From Nitrospirota bacterium (lineage in GTDB: Bacteria; Nitrospirota; Thermodesulfovibrionia; UBA6902): 43,697 bases of DNA. Positions 1-7,367 of the stretch are shown one piece after another. Within the stretch, counting starts at the first letter, position 1, and every line of letters begins with the position of its first letter. A program made the translations under genes and the position numbers. The notes under the pieces were generated by a model. It had not been told where the DNA came from and made no database searches. It saw only the letters and a list, made by a program, of their open reading frames with translations. The stretch is taken from assembly GCA_016207885.1 (NCBI GenBank), contig JACQZE010000011.1, positions 1 to 43,697 of the forward strand. Reading direction: 5' to 3'.

Positions 1-176
1 ACAACTCTCCGATATTTCGCTGGACACACCAAGTGATACATCAATACAGAAACATTGTGGCTTTTATGTATGTACTGACTCATTCCTCATCATATCAGAT
101 CGCAGCAGAGCTGCGGGGAATTAGACCCTAAGAGATTAAAAAACTGCTCAAAACGAACGAGCAAGAGGCAAAGTAG
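1..176. other. Left-edge stretch without a recognised gene
   Basis: No intact gene is visible. Several short open stretches occur on the plus strand. One continues past an in-frame TAA to end at about position 175, which looks like a decayed coding remnant. A short stretch in another frame faintly recalls the C-terminal Gly-His-Thr box of tyrosine recombinases, but the frame breaks immediately and I do not name it. The stretch lies just outside the alr-end duplication, so it may be the outer part of an accessory patch that begins left of the window. Confidence 0.3.
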
Positions 177-314
177 GAATAACTACTTATAAACCCTCTC
201 AACCCTCTTTCCAATCGATGTAAGAACTTCATAAGGGATGGTGCCGATCTGGTCGGCGATGTCCTGCGCGGTGATCTTGTTTTTGCCTTTTGAACCTATC
301 AGAATAACTTCGCT
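177..314 (-). pseudogene. Duplicated 3' end of alr (left copy)
   Basis: This segment aligns base for base with 1003-1140, the last 44 codons and stop of alr, with about 8 mismatches in 138 bases by eye. On the minus strand it keeps the reading frame and the stop codon. Only two residues change (Lys for Arg and Gln for His), the other differences being silent. That pattern says the copy diverged as part of a working gene, for example in a related strain, and was not simply decaying here. Similarity stops abruptly at 314/1140. With the intact alr it forms a direct repeat around the DUF4160/DUF2442 genes. Confidence 0.9.
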
Positions 315-446
315 ACAATAGGTCTTGAAAAATCCGGGTTGTCAGGCTAATATTACTACAAGGGGTTTGATAAATTTTTTGCAATATCGTTTCATACCCT
401 TATAGACTTTAGAAACATCATGCTTTTTTAGTGGAGAAAATTATAT

Positions 447-716
447 ATGCCAACCATTAGCATGTTTTATGGGATTCTGATTTTAATGTTTTTCAAAGAC
501 AACCGTCGTCATCACCTTCCGCATATTCACGTCCGTTACCAGGATAATAATGCGTCTGTTTCAATCGAAGACGGCAACATTCTTGAAGGTACGCTGCCTA
601 ATAAGCAACTCAAGATGGTTCAGGCATGGATAGAAATCCATAGAGAAGAGTTAATGGTTGACTGGCAGCTCGCGGTTAATGGCGAGGAGCCTTTCAGAAT
701 AGCGCCATTGCAATGA
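447..716 (+). CDS. DUF4160 domain protein
   Basis: This 89-residue protein fits the DUF4160 family along its whole length. It has the opening MPTISMFYG, a His-rich HLPHIHVRY stretch, and the later block around Leu-Pro-x-Lys-x-Leu and the Trp-x-Glu-x-His-Arg-Glu-Glu-Leu helix. The family is uncharacterised and is commonly found next to DUF2442 genes in what are thought to be toxin-antitoxin-like pairs; that role is inference. A GGAGA ribosome site lies about nine bases before the ATG. A weak TTGCAA/TATAGA-like promoter may sit at 379-406. The DUF2442 gene follows after ten bases. The pair is enclosed by two copies of the alr 3' end. Confidence 0.85.
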   Translation: MPTISMFYGILILMFFKDNRRHHLPHIHVRYQDNNASVSIEDGNILEGTLPNKQLKMVQAWIEIHREELMVDWQLAVNGEEPFRIAPLQ

Positions 717-726
717 GGAGGAATAA

Positions 727-969
727 ATGCTGATTGATGTTGTGAGCGTCAAGCCCCAAAAGGATTTTTATCTGGAACTGGAGTTTAAAAACGGAGAGTT
801 CAGACTTTTTGATATGCGTCCTCTTCTGGCGCTAAAGCCGTGGAACCGCATTGCAAATTTGCATTTATTCGAGTGTGCAAGGGTTGATTATGGGACTGTA
901 GTTTGGCCGGGAGAAATTGATATTGCCCCCGAAACTCTCTATGACGATTCAACTCCGATAGAGAAATAA
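727..969 (+). CDS. DUF2442 domain protein
   Basis: An 80-residue DUF2442 protein. It shows the family layout: an N-terminal beta stretch with L-x-L-x-F-x-N-G-E-x-R-x-F-D, a middle region naming the partner loop, and the terminal W-P-G-E-I-D-I-A-P-E-T-L-Y motif. Its molecular function is not established; it pairs with the upstream DUF4160 gene, ten bases away, and has its own AGGAGG ribosome site. The two were probably gained together. The stop lies about 37 bases before the intact alr copy, which is read in the opposite direction, so the genes converge. Confidence 0.85.
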   Translation: MLIDVVSVKPQKDFYLELEFKNGEFRLFDMRPLLALKPWNRIANLHLFECARVDYGTVVWPGEIDIAPETLYDDSTPIEK

Positions 970-1008
970 GGCCGGGATAGCATGGGGTTATTGACAAGGC
1001 AAGAACAA

Positions 1009-2103
1009 CTACTTATAAACCCTCTCAACCCTCTTTCCAATCGATGTAAGGACTTCATAGGGAATAGTGCCGATATGGTCGGCAATGTCCTGCGCGGTGA
1101 TCTTGTTTCTGCCTTTTGAACCTATCAGAATAACTTCGCTCTTCTGCGTAACATTCGGAATGCCGGTAACATCTGCCATGAATGAATCCATACAGACCCT
1201 TCCGGCAACCGGAGCGAATTTGCCGTTGATGATAACCTTGCCGATATTTGAGAGCCTTCTGTCATAGCCATCGGCATAACCGAAGGGTATAGTTGCAATG
1301 GTGCTTCTTCTCTTTGTGGTAAAAGTTCTGCTGTAACTTATCGGGGTTCCCTCAGGCACAGTTTTCACAAAGAGAACCTTGCTCCTGATGCCCATGACTG
1401 GCTTAAGCTTCTCATTCTCGCAGCAGCCGTATCCATAAAGCATGATGCCCGGACGAACCATATTGAAGTGAGATGACGGCAGCGTCAGAACAGCGGCGCT
1501 GTTTGCCATGTGAATGTATTTAAAAATTATGTGCTTCTCTTTAAGAGAGTTTATGACATGCTTGAAAAGTTTAATTTGTTGATTTGCAAACTGCTTGTCC
1601 TTAAGGTCTGCCTCAGAAAAGTGGCTCATGATACCTTCAAGCCTGATGTTGCTGAGGGCTGCGATCTTCGGGATATACTTCAGCGCGCTTTCCGGAGCAA
1701 AACCTACACGCCCCATGCCTGTGTCTATTTTGATATGGATCGGCACCAGCTTTTTCTTCCTTACTGCGGCAAGAGATATTTTTTTTGCAACGCTGAGGTC
1801 AAAGACGACAGGCCTGAGGTTATACTCAACAAACGCGTCAATGTTCTTTGTATCAAAGAAGACGACTATCGGCGCCCTTATTCCGGCCTCTCGTAATTCA
1901 ACGCCCTCGCTTGCGCAGGCTACTCCGAGCATGGTGACTTTGTTCTTGAGGAGGTGTTTTGATACTTCCACCGCTCCGTGCCCGTAGGCGTCGGCTTTTA
2001 CAACGGCAAGGATGTTTTGATCGCCTGTCTTCTCTCTGACAAGCTCTAAGTTACTGGAGAGGTTTTTGAGGCTTATTTCAGCAACGGCTTTTTGAAGCTT
2101 CAC
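1009..2103 (-). CDS. alr: Alanine racemase
   Basis: PLP-dependent interconversion of L- and D-alanine, supplying D-Ala for peptidoglycan, in the cytoplasm. The 364 residues match the family length. The PLP lysine is in AVVKADAYGHG (about residue 35), the second catalytic base is the Tyr of ISYSRTF, and GRVCMDS is the late conserved block. The start is GTG, three bases after the tatA stop, with a GAGG site inside tatA. It is the last gene of a leftward run that begins with yggS. Its final 44 codons exist in a second diverged copy at 177-314. Confidence 0.96.
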   Translation of the reverse strand: MKLQKAVAEISLKNLSSNLELVREKTGDQNILAVVKADAYGHGAVEVSKHLLKNKVTMLGVACASEGVELREAGIRAPIVVFFDTKNIDAFVEYNLRPVVFDLSVAKKISLAAVRKKKLVPIHIKIDTGMGRVGFAPESALKYIPKIAALSNIRLEGIMSHFSEADLKDKQFANQQIKLFKHVINSLKEKHIIFKYIHMANSAAVLTLPSSHFNMVRPGIMLYGYGCCENEKLKPVMGIRSKVLFVKTVPEGTPISYSRTFTTKRRSTIATIPFGYADGYDRRLSNIGKVIINGKFAPVAGRVCMDSFMADVTGIPNVTQKSEVILIGSKGRNKITAQDIADHIGTIPYEVLTSIGKRVERVYK

Positions 2104-2106
2104 CTA

Positions 2107-2313
2107 TTAATCTGTTTCCTCTTTTTTTGCGTCCTTGCTGTCTTTATCTTTTTTCGGTGTTACATCGATCTCATTAGGTTCGTTTACCGACTTTTTAAAG
2201 TTCCTTATCGCCTTGCCTATCCCTTCTCCCAATTGCGGCAGTTTTGCGCCGCCGAAGATCACAACGACTATAACCAGTATCACTATCAGTTCTGTTGCTC
2301 CAAGACCAAACAT
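2107..2313 (-). CDS. tatA: Twin-arginine translocase subunit TatA/E
   Basis: A 68-residue pore-forming Tat subunit that exports folded proteins across the inner membrane. It opens with [13 protein letters not shown], one N-terminal membrane helix (about residues 5-21), the FGG hinge, and the amphipathic helix [16 protein letters not shown], followed by a charged Lys/Asp/Glu tail. No tatB or tatC is in the window. TatA and TatE cannot be told apart from sequence alone. It lies between mobA (34-base gap) and alr (3-base gap); placement next to molybdenum-cofactor synthesis fits the Tat export of molybdoenzymes, an inference from context. Confidence 0.95.
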   Translation of the reverse strand: MFGLGATELIVILVIVVVIFGGAKLPQLGEGIGKAIRNFKKSVNEPNEIDVTPKKDKDSKDAKKEETD

Positions 2314-2347
2314 ATTATCCTCCTTCTGACAATATCAATATTTGAGT

Positions 2348-2983
2348 TCAGTATATCCGATGATGTAAATAAAGGTTCACATCTTCAGGTGTATTAAGGT
2401 TAATAAATGACCTTGCTCCAGCGTCAAGCTTATTCACCTCATCGGAATTGATGTATTTTACCTTTTTGCCTGTTAAAAAATCTTTCAGCCCTTTTTTGCC
2501 GGTGAGAAGAGATTTCTCCATAGAAAACAGCAGGCTCCTCGAATAAAATGCAAATAGAGGCTCTGCGTAATTCCCCCCCTTAGCAAGGGGGGGATGGGGG
2601 GGGAAAGGAGATTCCGGCACCACGGCATCATGCTTCCCTCTCATCCCGGCCATGTATGTAATAAGCTCCCTGTTTATGAAAGGCATATCGCAGGCTGAGA
2701 CAAATATCCATTGAGTTGATGAATTGAGCAGAGCCGTAAAGATGCCTGTCATCGGCCCTCTTATATCATAGATATCACCAAGCATGGGTGTGTCAAGATG
2801 CGCGTAGAATTCAGGCTGGTTAGTGACAATAAAATTCTTCTCAAAGAGCTTCCCGAGTGTCTGAATGTTTCCCTTAATAATAGTTTTCCCGTCAACCTCA
2901 ATGAAGGACTTCAGAACAGGCATCCGGGTGTTCTCGCCGCCTGCGAGGATAACGCCTGTACAGTTATTGATAAATTCAGACAA
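2348..2983 (-). CDS. mobA: Molybdenum cofactor guanylyltransferase
   Basis: Attaches GMP to molybdopterin to form the dinucleotide cofactor. The protein begins with the nucleotide-binding signature GVILAGG...TRM; the residue after RM is Pro where Gly is usual. The metal-site motif CDMPF is at about residue 118. Length (211) is slightly above the norm because of an extra Pro/Gly-rich segment at about residues 134-146 encoded by a C/G palindrome (2571-2606), placed just before the conserved EPLFAFY block. The start appears to be TTG right after hisS, with no clear ribosome site, so translation may be coupled to hisS. Specificity for GTP over CTP (MobA versus MocA) rests on family resemblance. 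Confidence 0.85.
   Translation of the reverse strand: MSEFINNCTGVILAGGENTRMPVLKSFIEVDGKTIIKGNIQTLGKLFEKNFIVTNQPEFYAHLDTPMLGDIYDIRGPMTGIFTALLNSSTQWIFVSACDMPFINRELITYMAGMRGKHDAVVPESPFPPHPPLAKGGNYAEPLFAFYSRSLLFSMEKSLLTGKKGLKDFLTGKKVKYINSDEVNKLDAGARSFINLNTPEDVNLYLHHRIY
2571..2606. repeat. C/G palindrome inserted in frame within mobA
   Basis: Runs of C followed by runs of G form an inverted repeat (arms at 2573-2581 and 2585-2593, then a second G run to 2604). It adds a Pro/Gly-rich peptide (PFPPHPPLAKGG) to MobA without breaking the frame. The same sequence style recurs at 6302-6340 inside yggS and between genes at 25619-25712 and 38368-38446. Confidence 0.75.
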
Positions 2984-2989
2984 AGGAGA

Positions 2990-4240
2990 TCACTTTTTTA
3001 AGGCTTGTATTATATAGTGCGCAACTAAAGAGACTTTAGAGGTTTCACCGCTATCCATTGCTTTCAACTCGGCAATGCTGCTCTTTAGTTCATCTTCACC
3101 GATCACTATCACATTCTTTGCCTTGATGCGGTTGGCCTTTTTCATCTGGCTGCGGATTGAGGCTTGCTCGTAATTTATCTCGATCCATTTGCCCTTTTTT
3201 CGCAACTGATCAGCAAGCGCCAATGCTGCCTCAGCCGCTTCTCTGCCAAGTGTGCAGATGAATATATCAGGCCCTTCATGGGCTTCCATTGAATCTTTTA
3301 TAAGTTGACCAATCCTCTCCATGCCTATGGCAAAACCAATGCCCGGAGTTGGGGGGCCGCCGAATTCCTTAACAAGCCCGTCATATCTTCCGCCAGCCGC
3401 GACGGCATTCTGGCTTCCGAGTGATTCGCTTGTTACCTCAAAGGCGGTCTTTGTGTAGTAGTCAAGCCCCCTTATAAGGTCAGGGTTGATCGTGTGCGGA
3501 ACATTTAGCAGTTTCAGGTAATGTTTAAGATCCTTGAAATGTTCATTGCATCCCGCGCAGAGATGATCGATAACAGTAGGAGAACCTTCTCTCTCTTTTA
3601 TACATGCCGGCACTTTACAGTCAAGGATCCTTAAGGGATTTTTATTAAAGCGCCTATTGCAGTCGTCACAGAAATTTTCCAATTTACCCTGTAGATGATC
3701 CTTCAGAGCTGCTATATAAGAAGGCCTGCATTGGGGGCAGCCTATGGAGTTAACCTGAAAATTCAGGTTTTTAAGGCCTATGCCTTCAAGTATCTGTGAG
3801 AGCATGGCGATTATCTCTGCATCTGCCTTCGGGTCCTCAACTCCGAGCGCCTCTGCCCCTATCTGGTAGAACTGCCTCTGCCTACCGGCCTGCGGGCGTT
3901 CATAACGGAACATCGGGCCCATGTAGTAATACTTTTGAGGAGCCGGCTCGTTGTAAAGATGGTGTTCAACATAAGCCCTGATAAACGGCGCTGTGCCTTC
4001 GGGCCTCAGCGTTACGCTCCGGCCTCCCTTGTCAGTAAAGGTGTACATCTCCTTCTCAACAATATCCGAAGTCTCGCCGATACTCCTTGTGAATATATCG
4101 GTCGGCTCGATTATCGGAAGCCTTATCTCGAAGAAGCCGTGGTTCTTAAATATGTCTCTGGATACAGCCTCTATCTTGTGCCAGATGAAGATGTCAGGCG
4201 GGCATACATCCAGAATGCCTTTAAGGCTTTTAAACTTCAT
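2990..4240 (-). CDS. hisS: Histidine--tRNA ligase
   Basis: Class II aminoacyl-tRNA synthetase charging tRNA-His. Visible are the N-terminal KGILD block, motif 2 around FRYERPQAGRQRQFYQIG, the histidine-binding motifs GLDYYTKTAFEV and GGRYDGL, motif 3 GIGFAIGMERI, and a C-terminal anticodon-binding domain (about residues 325-416). I chose the ATG at 4240 because it is preceded by AGAGG at good spacing and starts the conserved domain; an in-frame start at 4270 would add ten unconserved residues. The start overlaps the end of the divIVA-like gene by eleven bases. Confidence 0.96.
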   Translation of the reverse strand: MKFKSLKGILDVCPPDIFIWHKIEAVSRDIFKNHGFFEIRLPIIEPTDIFTRSIGETSDIVEKEMYTFTDKGGRSVTLRPEGTAPFIRAYVEHHLYNEPAPQKYYYMGPMFRYERPQAGRQRQFYQIGAEALGVEDPKADAEIIAMLSQILEGIGLKNLNFQVNSIGCPQCRPSYIAALKDHLQGKLENFCDDCNRRFNKNPLRILDCKVPACIKEREGSPTVIDHLCAGCNEHFKDLKHYLKLLNVPHTINPDLIRGLDYYTKTAFEVTSESLGSQNAVAAGGRYDGLVKEFGGPPTPGIGFAIGMERIGQLIKDSMEAHEGPDIFICTLGREAAEAALALADQLRKKGKWIEINYEQASIRSQMKKANRIKAKNVIVIGEDELKSSIAELKAMDSGETSKVSLVAHYIIQALKK

Positions 4241-4703
4241 CCGGCCTCTCTTCCTCGCGTTTCTTGTCAAATTCCAGCATGCTCATATGGCTTTCTATAA
4301 GCCGCCTGAGCTCTTCCTTAAAATGGGTCCTTACGCCTTTCAGGTCAGTGATATCCTCATGTATCTTTATTACGCCCTCCTGAGCCTTGTGAATCATCTC
4401 TTCCGCCCTCAGCTCAGCCTCTTTCCTTATCAGCTCAGCCTCTTTCCTGGCATTGTCCTGATAGTCTTCCACCATCTTCTGTGTTGCTATGAGAGTATCT
4501 TTAAGCGTGGTCTCAATGCTCTTATAATCTTTCAACTGCTTTTCATTTCTCTTTACATCTTCCCTCAGGTTGGCATTCTCCCTCAGAAGCTCTTCCATCT
4601 CTTCCCTTACATGTTCAAGAAATGCATCGACCTCTTCGATGTCAAAGCCCCTGAACTTTGTCGCGAACTGCTTTTGCTGAATATCAAGCGGTGTTATTCT
4701 CAT
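4230..4703 (-). CDS. divIVA: DivIVA-domain protein
   Basis: A 157-residue coiled-coil protein. The first 30 residues hold the DivIVA membrane-curvature-binding domain (I-T-P-L-D-I, then F-x-T-K-F-R-G-F-D-I-E-E-V-D-A-F-L). After that comes heptad-rich charged sequence through about residue 130. DivIVA proteins mark cell poles and division sites in Gram-positives; in diderm lineages such as this they occur in the same yggS-proC-yggT neighbourhood, but their role is less clear. The gene overlaps hisS downstream and lies 33 bases after yggT. Confidence 0.9.
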   Translation of the reverse strand: MRITPLDIQQKQFATKFRGFDIEEVDAFLEHVREEMEELLRENANLREDVKRNEKQLKDYKSIETTLKDTLIATQKMVEDYQDNARKEAELIRKEAELRAEEMIHKAQEGVIKIHEDITDLKGVRTHFKEELRRLIESHMSMLEFDKKREEERPDEV

Positions 4704-4736
4704 CCAATTCCTCCGTAATTAAATCTCATATTATTT

Positions 4737-5036
4737 TTAACCTTTAAGCCTCATGGCTATATCAAAAAGCGATACTATCAGAAAACGCCTGATGAACATG
4801 ATAACAAGTATTATGATCATCGGTGAAAGGTCTAAACCACCCATACCACCCATATGCCTTCTTATAGGATAGAGGACAGGTTCAGTTATTCTATACAAAA
4901 ACCTGACAATAGGATTATACGGGTCAGGGTTTACCCAGCTCAAAAGCGCAGAGATAATTATCGCCCACATATAGAATCCCAGCGCTATGTCAGTAACATA
5001 CGCTGCGGCATAAAGAAAGTTGCCTAATATAAACAC
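4737..5036 (-). CDS. YggT family membrane protein
   Basis: A 99-residue integral membrane protein with two hydrophobic segments (about residues 5-30 and 68-92) around the conserved WVNPDPYNPIVRFLYRITEPVLYPIRR loop region, whose NP, TEP and PIRR elements typify the YggT repeat. In other bacteria YggT proteins are linked to division-protein placement and osmotic tolerance; function here is unproven. The start is GTG immediately after the proC stop, so translation is likely coupled. It belongs to the widespread yggS-proC-yggT-divIVA cluster. Confidence 0.93.
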   Translation of the reverse strand: MFILGNFLYAAAYVTDIALGFYMWAIIISALLSWVNPDPYNPIVRFLYRITEPVLYPIRRHMGGMGGLDLSPMIIILVIMFIRRFLIVSLFDIAMRLKG

Positions 5037-5828
5037 CTAACTTTTCCTCCCGAGTTCTTCTGCCCTTTTAATCGCGGCATCGATCGCAGACTGCACGATG
5101 TCACGCAAGCCGCCGTCTTCAAAGACCTTCAGCCCGGCTGCGGTCGTCCCTCCGGGAGATGTGACCATCTCTCTTAATTTTGCAGGAGCCATTCCCGTTT
5201 CAAGCTGTCTGGCTGTGCCGAGAAGGGTCTGGTTCGCAAGTGTTGCGGCATCATCTTCGCTTAACCCGTTCCTGACCCCGGCTTGTATCATCGCTTCTGT
5301 GAATAGGGCGAAGAATGCAGGGCCGCTGCCTGAAAGCGCTGTGACCGCATTCATACGCTTTTCAGGTAAAGTGATGACCTTTCCGACAGACATGAAAATC
5401 TCCCTGACAATTGATATTTCATTGCCTGAAAAACATTCGCACATTGATAATACCGTCATCCCCTCCTGAACAAGCGCAGGCGTATTGGGCATCACTCTGA
5501 TCAATTTTTCAGTCTTTAGTTTTGAAGCAAGGCAATCAAGCGTGATACCGGCTGCTATCGATACAACTGTTTTTGACCCGTCAATATCTCCGGCAACCTC
5601 ATTCAGCACGCCTTCCATATTCTGAGGCTTTACCGCAAGGATGATTATATTAGAGGAAGCTGCGACTTCTCTGTTTGAAGATGAAGTAGTTATCCTGTAT
5701 TTCTCTTCAAGGTACTTCCTTCTCTCTTCCCTCGGCTCTGATACGATTATATCCTTCATACCGCTGGAGGCCATTCCTTTTATCAGAGCTTCAGCCATAT
5801 TCCCGCCGCCTATAAACCCGATCTTCAT
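5037..5828 (-). CDS. proC: Pyrroline-5-carboxylate reductase
   Basis: Last step of proline synthesis: NAD(P)H-dependent reduction of 1-pyrroline-5-carboxylate. The N-terminal Rossmann motif is GFIGGGNMAEALIKG. The region AVKPQNM and the C-terminal signature (ALSGSGPAFF, then SPGGTTAAGL) are intact. The 263 residues are of normal family length. It lies nine bases downstream of yggS and abuts yggT. Confidence 0.96.
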   Translation of the reverse strand: MKIGFIGGGNMAEALIKGMASSGMKDIIVSEPREERRKYLEEKYRITTSSSNREVAASSNIIILAVKPQNMEGVLNEVAGDIDGSKTVVSIAAGITLDCLASKLKTEKLIRVMPNTPALVQEGMTVLSMCECFSGNEISIVREIFMSVGKVITLPEKRMNAVTALSGSGPAFFALFTEAMIQAGVRNGLSEDDAATLANQTLLGTARQLETGMAPAKLREMVTSPGGTTAAGLKVFEDGGLRDIVQSAIDAAIKRAEELGRKS

Positions 5829-5837
5829 GTTATATCC

Positions 5838-6566
5838 TTAATAGTTCCTTTCCCCGAAAATTGCGGTACCCACACGAACCATTGTGGCTCCTTCTTCTAT
5901 GGCAACCTCAAAGTCATTTGACATGCCCATAGAGAGATGATTGATGATGAAACCTCTTGCCCTTGCCTTTTCAGCAAGCCTTCTCAGCCTTGTGAAGTAT
6001 GGCCTTGCCGCTTCAGGATCGTCAAAAAAAGGAGGTATGGCCATCAGTCCGTCCAGTCTAAGATAATCCATCCCGGATACTTTCTCAAGTAATCCCATTG
6101 CTTCTTCTTCCCTGATGCCGTGTTTGGCAGTCTCATCTGAAAGCTTAACCTGAACCAGCACCCTCTGAACCTTATTCATGCTGCCTGAATATTTATTTAG
6201 TTCCTCTGCGAGTGATACAGAGCCTACCGAATGAATAAGGTCGAATAATCCGACAGCGGCCTTTGCTTTGTTCTTCTGGAGGTTGCCGATAAAATGCCAT
6301 TCTACCCCCCCTACTCCCTCCCTTAACAGGGGGGGGGTAGCTCTGAACTCTGTTATCTTGCCCGCAGCTTCCTGCACCTTGCTTTCACCGAGAATGGATA
6401 CTCCGGCCCTCACCGCATCCATGATACTTTGTATGTCAACGGTCTTGGAGACCGCGACAAGCTTTATCTCATCAGGAGGCCTTCCGGCTTTGATCGCGGC
6501 ATTAATGATTTTCTCCTGAACGTTATGCAGGGCATCAGCAATCCCCATGGTATAGAAGATTAGCAT
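5838..6566 (-). CDS. YggS-type PLP homeostasis protein
   Basis: A single-domain PLP-binding TIM-barrel protein of the YggS/PROSC family, which controls free PLP and has no known enzymatic activity. The PLP lysine is in LVAVSKTVD, and the late blocks LSMGMSNDFEVAIEEG and VRVGTAIFG are intact. An ATG at 6566 has an AGAGGG site just before it; a GTG at 6572 and an ATG at 6548 are alternatives. An extra peptide of about twelve residues rich in Pro and Gly lies just before the conserved EWHFIGNLQKNK and is encoded by a palindromic repeat at 6302-6340. First gene of the leftward run ending with alr. Confidence 0.93.
   Translation of the reverse strand: MLIFYTMGIADALHNVQEKIINAAIKAGRPPDEIKLVAVSKTVDIQSIMDAVRAGVSILGESKVQEAAGKITEFRATPPLLREGVGGVEWHFIGNLQKNKAKAAVGLFDLIHSVGSVSLAEELNKYSGSMNKVQRVLVQVKLSDETAKHGIREEEAMGLLEKVSGMDYLRLDGLMAIPPFFDDPEAARPYFTRLRRLAEKARARGFIINHLSMGMSNDFEVAIEEGATMVRVGTAIFGERNY
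6302..6340. repeat. C/G palindrome inserted in frame within yggS
   Basis: An inverted repeat with arms of CTA plus a C run (6302-6311) and a G run plus TAG (6329-6340). It encodes the extra ATPPLLREGVGG peptide in the YggS-type protein. Style and peptide resemble the insertion inside mobA. Confidence 0.75.
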
Positions 6567-6662
6567 TTTCACCCTCTATTGGCAAGGCAGGCTTCATCTG
6601 GGAACTGCGTCATATTTGCAATATACGCAGAAAGTTTTTTCATAAATACTTCATAAGAAATG

Positions 6663-6671
6663 TGCTATTAT
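6663..6671 (+). promoter_or_regulatory. Extended -10 promoter, probably leaderless
   Basis: TGCTATTAT is a perfect extended -10 shape. Its hexamer ends six bases before the ATG at 6678, so transcription would start at or next to the start codon. No ribosome site precedes that ATG. Leaderless translation is inference. Confidence 0.45.
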
Positions 6672-6677
6672 TTGAAC

Positions 6678-7367
6678 ATGAAAAAGAGCAGGATACTGAT
6701 AGTTGAGGATGAAAAAAAGATCGCCGAGATAGTGACCGCCTATCTGGAAAAAGACGGCTTTGACGTTACAGTTGCGGAATCAGGGCTGAAGGCCATCTCT
6801 TTACTGAAAAACGGCTATGACCTCGTTATCCTCGACCTTATGCTTCCTGACATGGACGGGGAAGAGATATGCAAGACAATAAGAAAAGACTCTGACCTGC
6901 CTATCATTATGCTTACCGCTAAAAGCGAAGAGGAAGACAGGATAAAGGGGCTTGGATTAGGGGCCGATGACTATGTTGTAAAGCCTTTCAGCACCAGGGA
7001 GTTGGTAGCAAGGGTGAAGGCGCTCCTGAGAAGGGCCGGAAGAAAGAATGTCCACAGATTTAATAACGGGAACCTTATTATTGACTCTGGAAAACTTCAG
7101 GTGACAAAGGACAATGCAAATGTAGTTCTCACACCTACGGAATTCAATCTCCTCAGGTGTCTTGCTGAAAGGCCTGAACAGGTATTTACACGGCTGCAGC
7201 TTGTAAATGTAATACTTGGATATGACTATGAAGGATATGACAGGACAATAGACGCGCATATCAAGAATATCCGGCACAAGATCGAGGACGACCAGAAAAA
7301 CCCCTCCTACATAAAAACGGTCCATGGTGTAGGTTATAAATTTATCGGCCTGCCAGATGAGGACTAA
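6678..7367 (+). CDS. OmpR/PhoB-family response regulator
   Basis: A 229-residue transcription factor controlled by phosphorylation. The receiver domain (residues 1-115) has the acidic pair Glu10-Asp11, phosphoacceptor Asp53 in LVILDLMLPDMDG, the switch Thr in IIMLTAK and the Lys in VVKPFS. The C-terminal winged helix (about 130-226) ends with the DRTIDAHIKNIRHKI and VHGVGYKF blocks. An upstream ATG at 6660 would add six residues; I prefer 6678 because it starts the conserved fold. It overlaps the kinase gene by eleven bases, so the two form one operon. The signal sensed is unknown. Confidence 0.94.
   Translation: MKKSRILIVEDEKKIAEIVTAYLEKDGFDVTVAESGLKAISLLKNGYDLVILDLMLPDMDGEEICKTIRKDSDLPIIMLTAKSEEEDRIKGLGLGADDYVVKPFSTRELVARVKALLRRAGRKNVHRFNNGNLIIDSGKLQVTKDNANVVLTPTEFNLLRCLAERPEQVFTRLQLVNVILGYDYEGYDRTIDAHIKNIRHKIEDDQKNPSYIKTVHGVGYKFIGLPDED

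Noticed and set aside
1-176. Possible tyrosine-recombinase C-terminus at the left edge
   Set aside because: A short Leu-Arg-Tyr then Gly-His-Thr stretch is seen, but it meets a stop at once and the rest needs frame changes; too short to support.
1510-1987. Long open frames on the plus strand inside alr
   Set aside because: They are antisense to a gene with all alanine racemase motifs and have no ribosome sites or known domains.
5098-5469. Plus-strand open frames over proC, purD and purH
   Set aside because: Shadows of strongly conserved minus-strand genes.
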